A DNA stretch of 64,000 bases from Bacillota bacterium (GTDB lineage Bacteria > Bacillota > Clostridia > Christensenellales > Aristaeellaceae): positions 62,001 through 126,000 of the forward strand of contig JAFADG010000044.1 of assembly GCA_023425025.1 (NCBI GenBank), read 5' to 3'. The notes beneath the pieces were generated by a model. It was not told where the DNA came from. It did not search any database and worked only from the letters and a program-made list of their open reading frames with translations. Positions 51,994 through 60,195 of the stretch are shown here, piece after piece; the stretch's first letter is position 1; each line of letters starts with the position of its first letter. The position numbers and the translations under genes are program-made.

Positions 51994-52845
51994 CTAGCTG
52001 AGTTTTTTGCGCAGATACTGGCTGGTATTTTCAATAATGAACACGACGGCGAACAACGCGATCAAAACCGTGCCCAGCCCTTCGTAATCCCGAAAGCCGA
52101 TGCGGTCCGTGATCAGAATGCCCAGCCCGCCGGCGCCCACATAGCCCAGCAGGGAAGCGGCGCGAATATTGATTTCAAATGAATACAGGCATTGGGATAG
52201 ATAGGTGGGCAAAATCTGCGGCAGGCAGGCGCTCCAAAATGCCTGAAATTTGGATGCCCCCAGCGCTTCCATGGCCTCAAACGCGCCCATGTCGATGGTC
52301 TCAATGCTCTCATACAGCATTTTCGCCACGATGCCGAAGGTAAAAACGGTAATGGCCACCGTGCCCGCGAAGGTACCCAATTTAAAGATCAGCGCGCAGA
52401 CGGAGGCAATAACCAGCGTAGGCAGCGTGCGGATGACATTGAGCAATACCCGCAATGCTGCCACGGCAAACCCGTTATGATTGATATTGGCGGAAGCGAG
52501 AATGGCAAAGGGCAGCGCCAGCGTGGAGCCTATGACCGAACCCATGATGGACATCTTGATGGTATCCAACAAGGGCGGCAATACCTTGTCGAAATAGTCC
52601 CACTTTGGGTTGAATATCCTTTGCAGTATCACCGTGAACTGGTGCCCGCGCCTCACCACAATGCCTATATCAAAACCGGTGACCAGCACCGAAGCGCCAA
52701 CCGCCCCAATCAGTACAAGCCAAAGCAAACCGGCCCTGGAGCGCGGCCTTGATACGCAGTGGTCTCCGACCCAGATGACCTCCGGCTTGAAAATGCGGTC
52801 AAACAGCGGCGGCCTTACCATTTTGGGCTTTCTTCTGCGTGCCAT
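51994..52845 (-). CDS. phnE: Phosphonate-type ABC transporter permease (first PhnE)
   Basis: 283 residues with a basic N-terminal tail (ARRRKPKMVRPP) and six helices. The EAA loop is IETIDMGAFEAMEALGASKFQAFWSACLPQ and the terminal ASLLGYVGAGGLGILI is the PhnE motif. It begins one base into the phnC stop (ATG overlap), so the genes are coupled. Clearly related to the next permease. Confidence 0.92.
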   Translation of the reverse strand: MARRRKPKMVRPPLFDRIFKPEVIWVGDHCVSRPRSRAGLLWLVLIGAVGASVLVTGFDIGIVVRRGHQFTVILQRIFNPKWDYFDKVLPPLLDTIKMSIMGSVIGSTLALPFAILASANINHNGFAVAALRVLLNVIRTLPTLVIASVCALIFKLGTFAGTVAITVFTFGIVAKMLYESIETIDMGAFEAMEALGASKFQAFWSACLPQILPTYLSQCLYSFEINIRAASLLGYVGAGGLGILITDRIGFRDYEGLGTVLIALFAVVFIIENTSQYLRKKLS

Positions 52846-53693
52846 CAGGCCTGCGCCTCCTCTTGCGGTACGTGAAACGCTTCGTCCGCCTGGGCTTTTG
52901 TTGCCGCAATCATCTCCGCATCCCTGGCGCTTTGCTCATCCGCCGCCTTGGGGATCGGCGCCCCGTTATAAATGATATCCAGTACGTCCTGCGTTACATC
53001 CTTCACAGGGCCGTCATACACAATTTCGCCCGCGCGTATGCCGATAACCCGGTCTGCATAATCTAGCGCCAGGTCCACATGATGGATATTGATGAGAATC
53101 GTGATCTTCATGTCCTTGTTGATGCGCTTGAAATCGCTCATCACCTGGTTGGCGGTCACGGGGTCCAACGCGGCCACAGGCTCGTCCGCTAGGATGATGG
53201 ACGGATTCTGGTTCAGTGTTCTGGCCAGCGCCACGCGCTGCTGCTGCCCGCCGGAAAGCTGGTCGCAGCGGGTATAAGCCTTATCCAGTATCCCCACTTT
53301 ATCCAGAGCCTTCAAGGCGGCCATTTTCTGCTTCTGGGTAAAGATGCCCAGGAGCACGCTGAAAAAATTCATATCGGGGACCATGGAAGTCAGCACATTC
53401 TTGATCACAGTGGAGCGCGTTACCAGGTTGAAGGATTGAAAAATCATGCCGATATGCCGGCGGAACCTGCGCAACGCCTTTCCGTGCAGCGTCATGACAT
53501 CCACGCCGTCCACGACCACTTGCCCGGCCGTAGTGTCAATCATTCTGTTGACAGTCCGTATCAGCGTTGATTTGCCCGCGCCCGACAGGCCGATAATGGC
53601 TACAAACTCGCCCTGCTCTATTTTCAGGTCGACATGCTTCAGCCCTTGAACGCCGTTGGGATATGTCTTTCCGGCATGGATAAACTCGATCAT
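52845..53693 (-). CDS. phnC: Phosphonate-type ABC transporter ATPase PhnC
   Basis: 282 residues. Motifs: Walker A GLSGAGKSTLIR, Q-loop IFQSFNLV, signature LSGGQQQR, Walker B IILADEPVAALDP, H-loop INIHHVD. IDTTAGQVVVDGVDV and RFRRHIGMIFQ are typical for PhnC. The ATG at 53693 has GAGG upstream; the GTG at 53708 gives 5 more residues. The last 30 residues (Glu/Ala-rich) extend beyond usual PhnC. Confidence 0.94.
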   Translation of the reverse strand: MIEFIHAGKTYPNGVQGLKHVDLKIEQGEFVAIIGLSGAGKSTLIRTVNRMIDTTAGQVVVDGVDVMTLHGKALRRFRRHIGMIFQSFNLVTRSTVIKNVLTSMVPDMNFFSVLLGIFTQKQKMAALKALDKVGILDKAYTRCDQLSGGQQQRVALARTLNQNPSIILADEPVAALDPVTANQVMSDFKRINKDMKITILINIHHVDLALDYADRVIGIRAGEIVYDGPVKDVTQDVLDIIYNGAPIPKAADEQSARDAEMIAATKAQADEAFHVPQEEAQA

Positions 53694-53787
53694 AACGCGC
53701 CTCTTCACTATATAGAATACATTTTCTACTATATCATTTCAGACAGCGAATGACAATAGCGCCCATATTACGCGCCCTAAAAAGAGA

Positions 53788-53813
53788 GGCGATACGGTAT
53801 GCACCGTACCGCC
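53788..53813 (-). other. Hairpin between phnD and phnC
   Basis: GGCGATACGGT / ACCGTACCGCC forms an 11-position stem with one mismatch and an ATGC loop, 20 bases after the phnD stop. No T run; likely keeps phnD mRNA more abundant than the rest. Confidence 0.5.
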
Positions 53814-53832
53814 CCTGCGTAACAGAAAAAGG

Positions 53833-54876
53833 TTACTGCACAACCTTCAGTGCCTGGCGGGCGCCTTCATAATCGGCATCCGTGGCCAGGGCATACCCGG
53901 CGTGGCTGTACACAGAAAAGATGGCCTTGCCTTCTTCGGTGCCGATCACATTGATCAGGGCATTTTGCATGGCGGCGATAAACTCGGGATTATATACGGC
54001 GGGGTTGGCCTTGGTGATGGAGACCGTGTCGTTGTAAATGCCCTCGGTGACGCCGATGACGCTTAATTCGTCCCAGATGGATACCGTACGGCCCATGCCG
54101 GCCATGCCGGTCTCGGTCTTCTGATCAACAGGGAGCGTCCAGGCGGCCTCGTAATCGCGGCGGCCGTCAGCATAGCACACAACGATGTCCACCGACTCGG
54201 CGGCAGCCTGGGCAAAAGCATCGCCATAGCCGCTGAGGGTAACAACGGTGGTCAGATCGGTGAGCTTCTTGCCTTCAAAGTTGTTCATCAGCCACATGGT
54301 GGGATAGATGTAGCCGGCGGAAGAAGAGTTCTTCAAAACAGCCCAGTTGGCCTTGCTCACGTCTTCCCAGGTAAGGGCCTCACCGGCATTGACCTTGGCG
54401 GCCAGTTCCTTGCCGTAGGCGGAAGGGGTGGCATAGATCAAAGAGCGGTAGAAGGTCACCTGTTCATCGGTGGGCAGAGTCTTGTTGGCTTCGCCATTCC
54501 AGGTTTTGGGATCGGTGCTGTCATTGCTCAGACCGTCGCGGGTGGCGGTCAGAATCACTTCGACCTCATCGCTGAACAGGGCGTAGGTACCGCCGGGCAG
54601 CCAGCCGATATCGATAGCGCCGGCAGCCATGGCTTCGCCGGTCGCTTCGTAGGAGGTGCCGACGGTGATGTCGACCTCGCCCACATCATAGCCCTGCTCC
54701 AAAAGAGCGGCCTGCAAAAGCTGAGGCAGGTTTTTCGTGCCGGTGATGATTACATCAGCATCCTTGGAGGGAACGAACTCGAGGGTCAGCTTGTCCAATT
54801 TGACGGCCTCAGCCATCGCGGACGTTGCGCCTGCGATCATCAAAACCGCAAGCAGCAAGGCAAGGAACTTTTTCAT
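53833..54876 (-). CDS. phnD: Phosphonate/phosphate-ester ABC transporter substrate-binding protein PhnD
   Basis: 347 residues. Signal peptide MKKFLALLLAVLMIAGATS with cleavage near SAMA-EA and no lipobox. Mature part begins LTLEFVPSKDADVI, the PhnD opening, followed by VGTSYEATGEAMAAGAIDIGWLPGG, the ligand loop with conserved Glu and Asp, and SSSAGYIYPTMWL. Binding specificity may be phosphonate, phosphite or phosphate ester. GGGGGA precedes the ATG at 54876. First gene of phnD-C-E-E-5'-nucleotidase. Confidence 0.92.
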   Translation of the reverse strand: MKKFLALLLAVLMIAGATSAMAEAVKLDKLTLEFVPSKDADVIITGTKNLPQLLQAALLEQGYDVGEVDITVGTSYEATGEAMAAGAIDIGWLPGGTYALFSDEVEVILTATRDGLSNDSTDPKTWNGEANKTLPTDEQVTFYRSLIYATPSAYGKELAAKVNAGEALTWEDVSKANWAVLKNSSSAGYIYPTMWLMNNFEGKKLTDLTTVVTLSGYGDAFAQAAAESVDIVVCYADGRRDYEAAWTLPVDQKTETGMAGMGRTVSIWDELSVIGVTEGIYNDTVSITKANPAVYNPEFIAAMQNALINVIGTEEGKAIFSVYSHAGYALATDADYEGARQALKVVQ

Positions 54877-54913
54877 GTGATTTTTCCCCCTATTTGTTAT
54901 TAGGCACCCATAC

Positions 54914-54942
54914 ATTGTACGCCAACAAAATGCGCTTTTCAA
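54914..54942 (-). promoter_or_regulatory. Promoter of the phn operon
   Basis: Minus strand TTGAAA (54937-54942), 17-base spacer, TACAAT (54914-54919), 38 bases before the phnD start. Confidence 0.6.
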
Positions 54943-55058
54943 TCATCCGCCGCCAGAAATCGGCAATTTTTTTGCAAGATACTGTATATGGCGGATATTG
55001 CATAAGTTTATATGTGATATACTATTTCCATCACCAACTATTGCCAAGGAGAAGGATC

Positions 55059-55763
55059 ATGAGAATATTGATCGCCGAAGATGAGCAGGACCTGCGCACC
55101 TTGCTTCGCATGAACCTTTTGGAAGAAGGCTATGAAGTGCTGGAAGCGCCGGACGGGCTTGCGGCGTGGGACTGTCTCACCCGCGAGAAGATAGACCTTG
55201 CCTTATTGGATGTGATGATGCCCGGGCTGGACGGCCTGAATCTTTTGCGCAAGCTCCGCAAGATAAGCGATCTGCCGGTGATCCTTTTGACCGCTCGGGG
55301 CGAGGAGATGGACAAGGTGCTGGGCCTGAACCTTGGCGCGGATGATTATATGACAAAGCCTTTCAGCATGGCCGAGCTGATGGCCCGCGTCGCCGCCAGG
55401 CTCCGCAGCGCAAACGACTTGCGCGGCATGGGCGGCGGACATTCCCAAACAATTGCCGCGGGCACACTGACGCTGGACAAAGCAGCCTGCCAGGCCAGCT
55501 TGAACGGTATAGCCCTTGATTTGAGCGCCAAGGAATACCTGCTGCTGCTGCATTTGATGGAAAACCCGGGCCGCGTGTTTACAAAACGCCAGCTGTACCA
55601 GGCCGTATGGAAGGAAGACACCTATTACGACGACAATACCGTCATGGTGCACATCAGCCGCTTGCGGAGCAAAATCGAACACGATCCAAAGGCGCCCGGC
55701 TACATACAGACGATGCGCGGCATCGGCTACCGATTTGATGCAAAAGGGGGGACCGGCGTTTGA
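55059..55763 (+). CDS. Two-component response regulator, OmpR/PhoB family
   Basis: 234 residues. Receiver domain: acidic pair EDEQD near residue 8, phosphorylated Asp in LALLDVMMPGLDG (about 53), Thr in LLTARGEE and Lys in YMTKPFS. The C-terminal winged helix ends in HISRLRSKIEHDPKAPGYIQTMRGIGYRF. AAGGAGAAGG precedes the ATG at 55059; upstream ORF is not coding. It overlaps the kinase gene by 4 bases. Target unknown; the OmpR-like direct repeats before the MacA-type operon are one candidate within this window. Confidence 0.95.
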   Translation: MRILIAEDEQDLRTLLRMNLLEEGYEVLEAPDGLAAWDCLTREKIDLALLDVMMPGLDGLNLLRKLRKISDLPVILLTARGEEMDKVLGLNLGADDYMTKPFSMAELMARVAARLRSANDLRGMGGGHSQTIAAGTLTLDKAACQASLNGIALDLSAKEYLLLLHLMENPGRVFTKRQLYQAVWKEDTYYDDNTVMVHISRLRSKIEHDPKAPGYIQTMRGIGYRFDAKGGTGV

Positions 55764-57166
55764 CACAGAAAATGCAGCGCGGATTCCTCATGCATTACGG
55801 GCTGATGCTGATCCTATCCGCGGTTGTTGGATTGATTGCCTTTATGGCGCTGGATTTTGCGGACAGCATTCTTTCCAACATGCTGGTAAAAAACCAATAC
55901 CCCGCGCAAAGCCTGCTTACAGATGACTACCGGCAGATCGACACGTCCGGCGTTTTGCAAAACGGCGGCGGCGTGCAGGTGGTGAACGTGGATTATCAGG
56001 TCGTCCTGTCCAGGGGCCTGGATCTGTTTCAGAAGGCGAGCCTTACGCCGGAGGAATTTACCGCTTTTTTGACCGGCAGCCATGCCGTGGGCGTGCCCTA
56101 CGGCCATGATATCGCTTACAGCAGCACAGGCCGCTATTGGCTGATCGTCACCTTTCCCACGTCGCTGCGCATCGACTTTGCCCTGACGCGAAATACGCAA
56201 TATCTATCCAAGGACGCAAAGGCGGTAGGCGGCGCGATTGCCGCCACCGCAATACTGTATCTGCTTTTGCTGTCGCTTGCGGCGCTGTTATCCTCCCGGC
56301 TGACGGCCCTCACCGTCACACGGCCGCTTCAAAAGCTTTGCCAAAGCACGCGCAGGCTCAAGGACGGCGACTATAACGCCAGGGTGGATTTGAAGCTGAA
56401 GAATGAGTTTCTGGAGCTGCAAAACACGTTCAACGACATGGCTCAAAAGCTTGCGGAGGAAAAAAACCGGCGCGAACAGGCCCAGGCGAGCCGAAGGCAG
56501 CTGGTGCTGGATATTTCCCATGACCTGAAAAATCCCCTGGCTGCCATTTTGGGATATGCAGAATATGGGCTGGAACACTCTGGAGATATGCAAAAGGATG
56601 GCCATGCTTGGCTTTCCGCCATTGCAAACAACGGACGCCGCGCCAATGCGCTCATCACCGGCTTGTTTGAGCTTTCCAAGCTGGAAAGCCCGGAGTATCG
56701 CATTGACCCAAAGAAGACGGATATCTGCGAGTACCTGCGGACAATGGCCGCCCAGGCCATCGGCGCCCTGGATCTGGCTGGCTTCTCCTATGACTTTGAT
56801 ATTCCAGAGAAGGAAGTATATGTCCTGGCGGACGAAAAAGCTTTGGACCGGGTATTTCAAAACCTGATTCACAATGCCGTGCAGTATAATAAAAAGGGAA
56901 CCGCCGTCTCCCTTTCCTTGCATGAAAGGGAGCAAGGCGTGGAAATCCATTTGCGCGACAACGGTATCGGCATGGATGAAGCGCTTGCCCAAACCATTTT
57001 CCAGCCCTTTGTCCGGGCCGACGCGGCCCGAAATTCCAAAACCGGCGGCACGGGTCTCGGCCTTTGCATCGCGGACAAAATCATTGGCCTGCACGGCGGC
57101 AGCATCCGGCTTACCACCGCGCCGGGCAAGGGCTGCTGCTTTTTGATCCGGCTGCCAAAAGCTTAA
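55760..57166 (+). CDS. Sensor histidine kinase
   Basis: 468 residues. Two membrane helices (about 13-33 and 155-183) enclose an extracytoplasmic sensor of about 120 residues. Then HAMP (TVTRPLQKLCQSTRRLKDGDYNARVD), the phosphorylation site LVLDISHDLKNPLAAILGY, and the ATPase boxes NLIHNAVQYN (N), DNGIGMDEA (G1), GTGLGLCI (G2). Partner of the preceding regulator. The sensed signal is unknown. Confidence 0.94.
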   Translation: MTQKMQRGFLMHYGLMLILSAVVGLIAFMALDFADSILSNMLVKNQYPAQSLLTDDYRQIDTSGVLQNGGGVQVVNVDYQVVLSRGLDLFQKASLTPEEFTAFLTGSHAVGVPYGHDIAYSSTGRYWLIVTFPTSLRIDFALTRNTQYLSKDAKAVGGAIAATAILYLLLLSLAALLSSRLTALTVTRPLQKLCQSTRRLKDGDYNARVDLKLKNEFLELQNTFNDMAQKLAEEKNRREQAQASRRQLVLDISHDLKNPLAAILGYAEYGLEHSGDMQKDGHAWLSAIANNGRRANALITGLFELSKLESPEYRIDPKKTDICEYLRTMAAQAIGALDLAGFSYDFDIPEKEVYVLADEKALDRVFQNLIHNAVQYNKKGTAVSLSLHEREQGVEIHLRDNGIGMDEALAQTIFQPFVRADAARNSKTGGTGLGLCIADKIIGLHGGSIRLTTAPGKGCCFLIRLPKA

Positions 57167-57265
57167 GGCAGGTTTAAGGTTTCCTTTAGCGGCAGTTCAG
57201 CCTGATCTCCTATCCTGTATTGGAAGCCGCTCCCGCGTGCGGCTGTCAATAAGGGAGGGTTATCT

Positions 57266-57880
57266 ATGCGTGAGACACTGGAGAGCCATTTTTACAACTG
57301 GGGCGGCGTACTGTTCTTTTTTGCCGTCTATGCCGTCGTTCTGCTTTTCCTGCCCTTTTACCGCAAGATGGACAAAAAGCCCAAGGGAACGTATCTTGCT
57401 TTCATCCTTGCCTTCGCCATTGAAATGCACGGCATTCCCTTCAGCATGTACGTCATCTCCTGGATCGTTGGCAAAAACCTGCCGGAGGGCGTTCTGTGGG
57501 GACATACGCTGATTCATCAAATCGGCTACCTGGGCATGTATATCAACATCGGCTGCGCCGTAGCCGCCCTGACCCTCATCCTGCTTGGCTGGCGGGAAAT
57601 CCACAAGGCCTACTGGTCCAAGGAAAAAGGGACCGGCCAGTTGGTGACAACCGGCATCTACCGCTACATCCGGCATCCGCAGTATACGGGTCTTTTGCTG
57701 CTCTCCCTGGGCATGCTGGCGGAATGGGTTACGCTACCGCTTTTGATCCTGTTCCCGGTGATGGTGATCCTGTACGTGCGCCTGGCCAAGCGCGAGGAAA
57801 GGGATATGCTCCATGAGTTCGGCGCTGCCTATGCACTGTATATGAAAAGGACGAAGCGCTTCATCCCCTTTGTGGTATAA
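57266..57880 (+). CDS. Isoprenylcysteine carboxyl methyltransferase (ICMT/PEMT) family membrane protein
   Basis: 204 residues, about five hydrophobic helices. The C-terminal family motif is VTTGIYRYIRHPQYTGLLLLSLG followed by AKREERDMLHEFGAAYALY, the SAM-binding part of ICMT-like methyltransferases. Bacterial members methylate lipids or small molecules or are of unknown use. GGGAGGG precedes the ATG. It is on the same strand as the sensor kinase, after a 99-base gap. Confidence 0.87.
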   Translation: MRETLESHFYNWGGVLFFFAVYAVVLLFLPFYRKMDKKPKGTYLAFILAFAIEMHGIPFSMYVISWIVGKNLPEGVLWGHTLIHQIGYLGMYINIGCAVAALTLILLGWREIHKAYWSKEKGTGQLVTTGIYRYIRHPQYTGLLLLSLGMLAEWVTLPLLILFPVMVILYVRLAKREERDMLHEFGAAYALYMKRTKRFIPFVV

Positions 57881-57913
57881 TGACAGGCACACTGCCAAGA
57901 AGGAGTATTCTAA

Positions 57914-58693
57914 ATGACCATCCGATGGAAAAGGGCACTGAAAACAACCGTCATTGTTTTGCTGGCGCTGGCATTACTGTTTGCCGCATCCTTCATCCCC
58001 ACCTTGGCTTTGAAAACCGGCGGCATGCAAGTGCTGGAGGGTCAATGGGTCACCGTTTACTACGAAAAGCAGGAAGCCGCCGCCAGGGATGTGTTCGAGC
58101 TTGCCGAAGCAGAGGCCGGCAGGCTGACGCAAAAGCTTGGCTTTTCGCAAAAGCAGGATTTGGCGATGTACATCTACGACAGGCAAAGCACCTTTCAAAC
58201 AAAAAAATACGGCATGATCGCGCTGCTTTTAAACCTGAACTGGTACATTGGCGACAACCGTGGCAGCACGGTGCTGCTGGCTTCCCCGGGAGAAGCAAAA
58301 AGCCAGAATGAATATGACCGAAGAAAATATGCCGGCCCGCACGAAATGGTGCACGCGCTCAACAGCATTTTAAACGCCAAAATGCCCCTATGGCTCAACG
58401 AGGGGACGGCGCTGTACCTGACCAACGGCGCGCCGCCGGCGGATTTGTTTGACGCCTCTCCCGTTCCTGCCCTCTCGCAACTGGATACGTCCAGTCCGGT
58501 GGCGTTTTCCAATATGGGCGGTTACCACTTCGCCCACACCTATATGGAATTCCTGGACAAAACCTATGGCTGGGATACGGTGCTGGCGCTTTTGAAAACA
58601 GGGGATTATGAAGGCGCCACAGGCAAGACAAAGCAGGCGCTGTACGAAGCATGGCTGGCATTTTTGAAAGCCAATTATTCCGCAAAAACCTGA
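57914..58693 (+). CDS. Membrane-anchored gluzincin-like protein (peptidase MA-like)
   Basis: 259 residues. An N-terminal hydrophobic anchor (about 12-33), then an extracytoplasmic domain with the zinc motif AGPHEMVHALNSI (HExxH, about 141-145) and WLNEGTALYL (third ligand Glu, about 165), which is the peptidase-MA-like/gluzincin layout. Possibly a cell-wall-side protease; substrate unknown. AAGGAG precedes the ATG. The last third, HFAHTYMEFLDKTYGWDTVLALLK, is typical of this group. Confidence 0.86.
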   Translation: MTIRWKRALKTTVIVLLALALLFAASFIPTLALKTGGMQVLEGQWVTVYYEKQEAAARDVFELAEAEAGRLTQKLGFSQKQDLAMYIYDRQSTFQTKKYGMIALLLNLNWYIGDNRGSTVLLASPGEAKSQNEYDRRKYAGPHEMVHALNSILNAKMPLWLNEGTALYLTNGAPPADLFDASPVPALSQLDTSSPVAFSNMGGYHFAHTYMEFLDKTYGWDTVLALLKTGDYEGATGKTKQALYEAWLAFLKANYSAKT

Positions 58694-58701
58694 TGTCTTT
58701 G

Positions 58702-58741
58702 AAAACCGGCGGGAGAGCAGCTTTGCTCCCCCGCCGGTTTT
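58702..58741. terminator. Bidirectional terminator between the peptidase-like gene and rsgA
   Basis: AAAACCGGCGGG plus inner GAGCA pairs with TGCTC and CCCGCCGGTTTT; a long stem between two convergent genes. Confidence 0.85.
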
Positions 58742-58759
58742 CTCATGCCACTACACTTT

Positions 58760-59815
58760 TTATTCTTCGTCCATGGCCGGCGCTTTCATCCTCGGCCGGC
58801 CGCCGGCCATTTTGTGATCGGGCTTTGCCTTGCGCTTGACGAACTGCGTTTCCCCGGACAGCCGTAAATACCGCTCAAGCCGCTCCCTGGACAACGCGCC
58901 TGATTCCAATGCCTCGCGTATGGTGCAGCCAGGCTCCTTTTGATGGGTGCAATCGGAAAAACGGCAGTACCCCAAATACTGCTCCACATCCGAAAAGGCA
59001 TGGGTGAGGCCTTCCTCCGCCTCCCACATGCCCAGTTCCCGAAGGCCCGGCGTATCGATGATCATGGCCCCGCCCTTCAAGAAAATCATCTGCCTGTGGG
59101 TGGTGGTATGCCGGCCCTTGGAATCATCCTCCCGGATATCGCTGACCGGCATCACGGTTTCCCCCGCCAGGGCGTTGACCAGGCTGGATTTTCCAACGCC
59201 CGAGGAGCCCAGAAATACGGACGTTTTGCCCGGTATAAAGTATTTTTCCAGTTCCTTCAATCCTTGTCCGGTATGGGCGCTGATGACATACACCGGAACC
59301 TCTCCCGCCGCAGCCTTGGCGCGCGCAAGCTTCTCTTCGCCATCCACCGCCGCGTCGGCTTTTGTCAAGACGACCACCGGCTGCGCGCCGCTGTGGTGCG
59401 CCATGGCCAGATACCGCTCCATTCTCGCCACGTTGAAATCATGGTTCAGGGACGACATCAAAAACACATAGTCAAAATTCGCGGCCACCGTCTGCCCCAG
59501 TACCGTTTTCACATATCCCGGCGCGTGGCCGGAAAAATTGCTGCGGGAAAACTTTGCGTGCCTGGGCAGCGTTTTTACGATCAGGCTGTCGCCCGCTTCT
59601 TCATGGCGCAGGAGCACATAATCCCCCACCGCCGGGAACTCTTCCTCGGCGCCTTTTCGCTGGTAGGCCCCCCGCTTTAGCACCGCGAAAACCGTTCCCG
59701 CTTCGCAGACCACTTCGTACCGTTCCTTGAAGGCCGCGGTAATCCGGCCGGGAATGTGGCCTTCTTCCTTTATCGACTGATCCTCCATTGAAATGTTAAA
59801 CCTCAAAAAATCCAT
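58760..59815 (-). CDS. rsgA: Ribosome small subunit-dependent GTPase RsgA
   Basis: 351 residues. Circularly permuted GTPase, as always in this family: OB domain (VFAVLKRGAYQRKGAEEEFPAVGDYV), then G4 VVVLTKADA, G1 GSSGVGKSSLVN, G2-type SKGRHTTTHRQ, G3 DTPGLRELG. The C-terminal zinc site is CRFSDCTHQKEPGC. It helps late 30S maturation. The start at 59815 has GAGGAGGAACC; the longer ORF lies in the leader. The tail ends in a short Lys/Arg-rich region (KRKAKPDHKMAGGRPRMK). Confidence 0.95.
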   Translation of the reverse strand: MDFLRFNISMEDQSIKEEGHIPGRITAAFKERYEVVCEAGTVFAVLKRGAYQRKGAEEEFPAVGDYVLLRHEEAGDSLIVKTLPRHAKFSRSNFSGHAPGYVKTVLGQTVAANFDYVFLMSSLNHDFNVARMERYLAMAHHSGAQPVVVLTKADAAVDGEEKLARAKAAAGEVPVYVISAHTGQGLKELEKYFIPGKTSVFLGSSGVGKSSLVNALAGETVMPVSDIREDDSKGRHTTTHRQMIFLKGGAMIIDTPGLRELGMWEAEEGLTHAFSDVEQYLGYCRFSDCTHQKEPGCTIREALESGALSRERLERYLRLSGETQFVKRKAKPDHKMAGGRPRMKAPAMDEE

Positions 59816-60195
59816 CCGGTTCCTCCTCAAATTTGTGTTGTTTGTTCTTTTCACCCGCCTCCCGTAAAACAGCATTGGGCATAAAAATGCCGCGGGCACA
59901 CCTTTTGTAGGCTGCATCCGCGGACAAACAAAAAACACATCCCTCGATGTGTCCTGCGATATACAGTATGCACGAAAGGTTTTGTGCGGCGGTGTCAAGC
60001 GTTTTGCTTTCCCCCATGCCGCGGCTATGCTGTTTTACAGGAAGCCCTCCACACTGCTCTTTTTCATCCTCAACAGCTCCTTTCAAACCGCAAAATCACG
60101 CGGCAACTTCGCCCCTATATTAGCATATTCCTCCAGGGATTGCAAGTGTACAACGCAAAAACCGGCAAGCCCTTTATCCGCCTGCCGGTTATTAA
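59816..60195 (-). other. Gene-free leader of rsgA with terminator-like hairpins
   Basis: No supported gene. Read on the minus strand it holds the terminator of the YiaK-type gene (60160-60190, AACCGGCA / TGCCGGTT, then TTTTTG). It also holds a second terminator-like hairpin, ACACATC / GATGTGT followed by TTTTTTGTTTG (59926-59953), so a short transcript could end just upstream of rsgA. A short GGCAT/ATGCC hairpin (about 59879-59892) follows. Confidence 0.5.
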
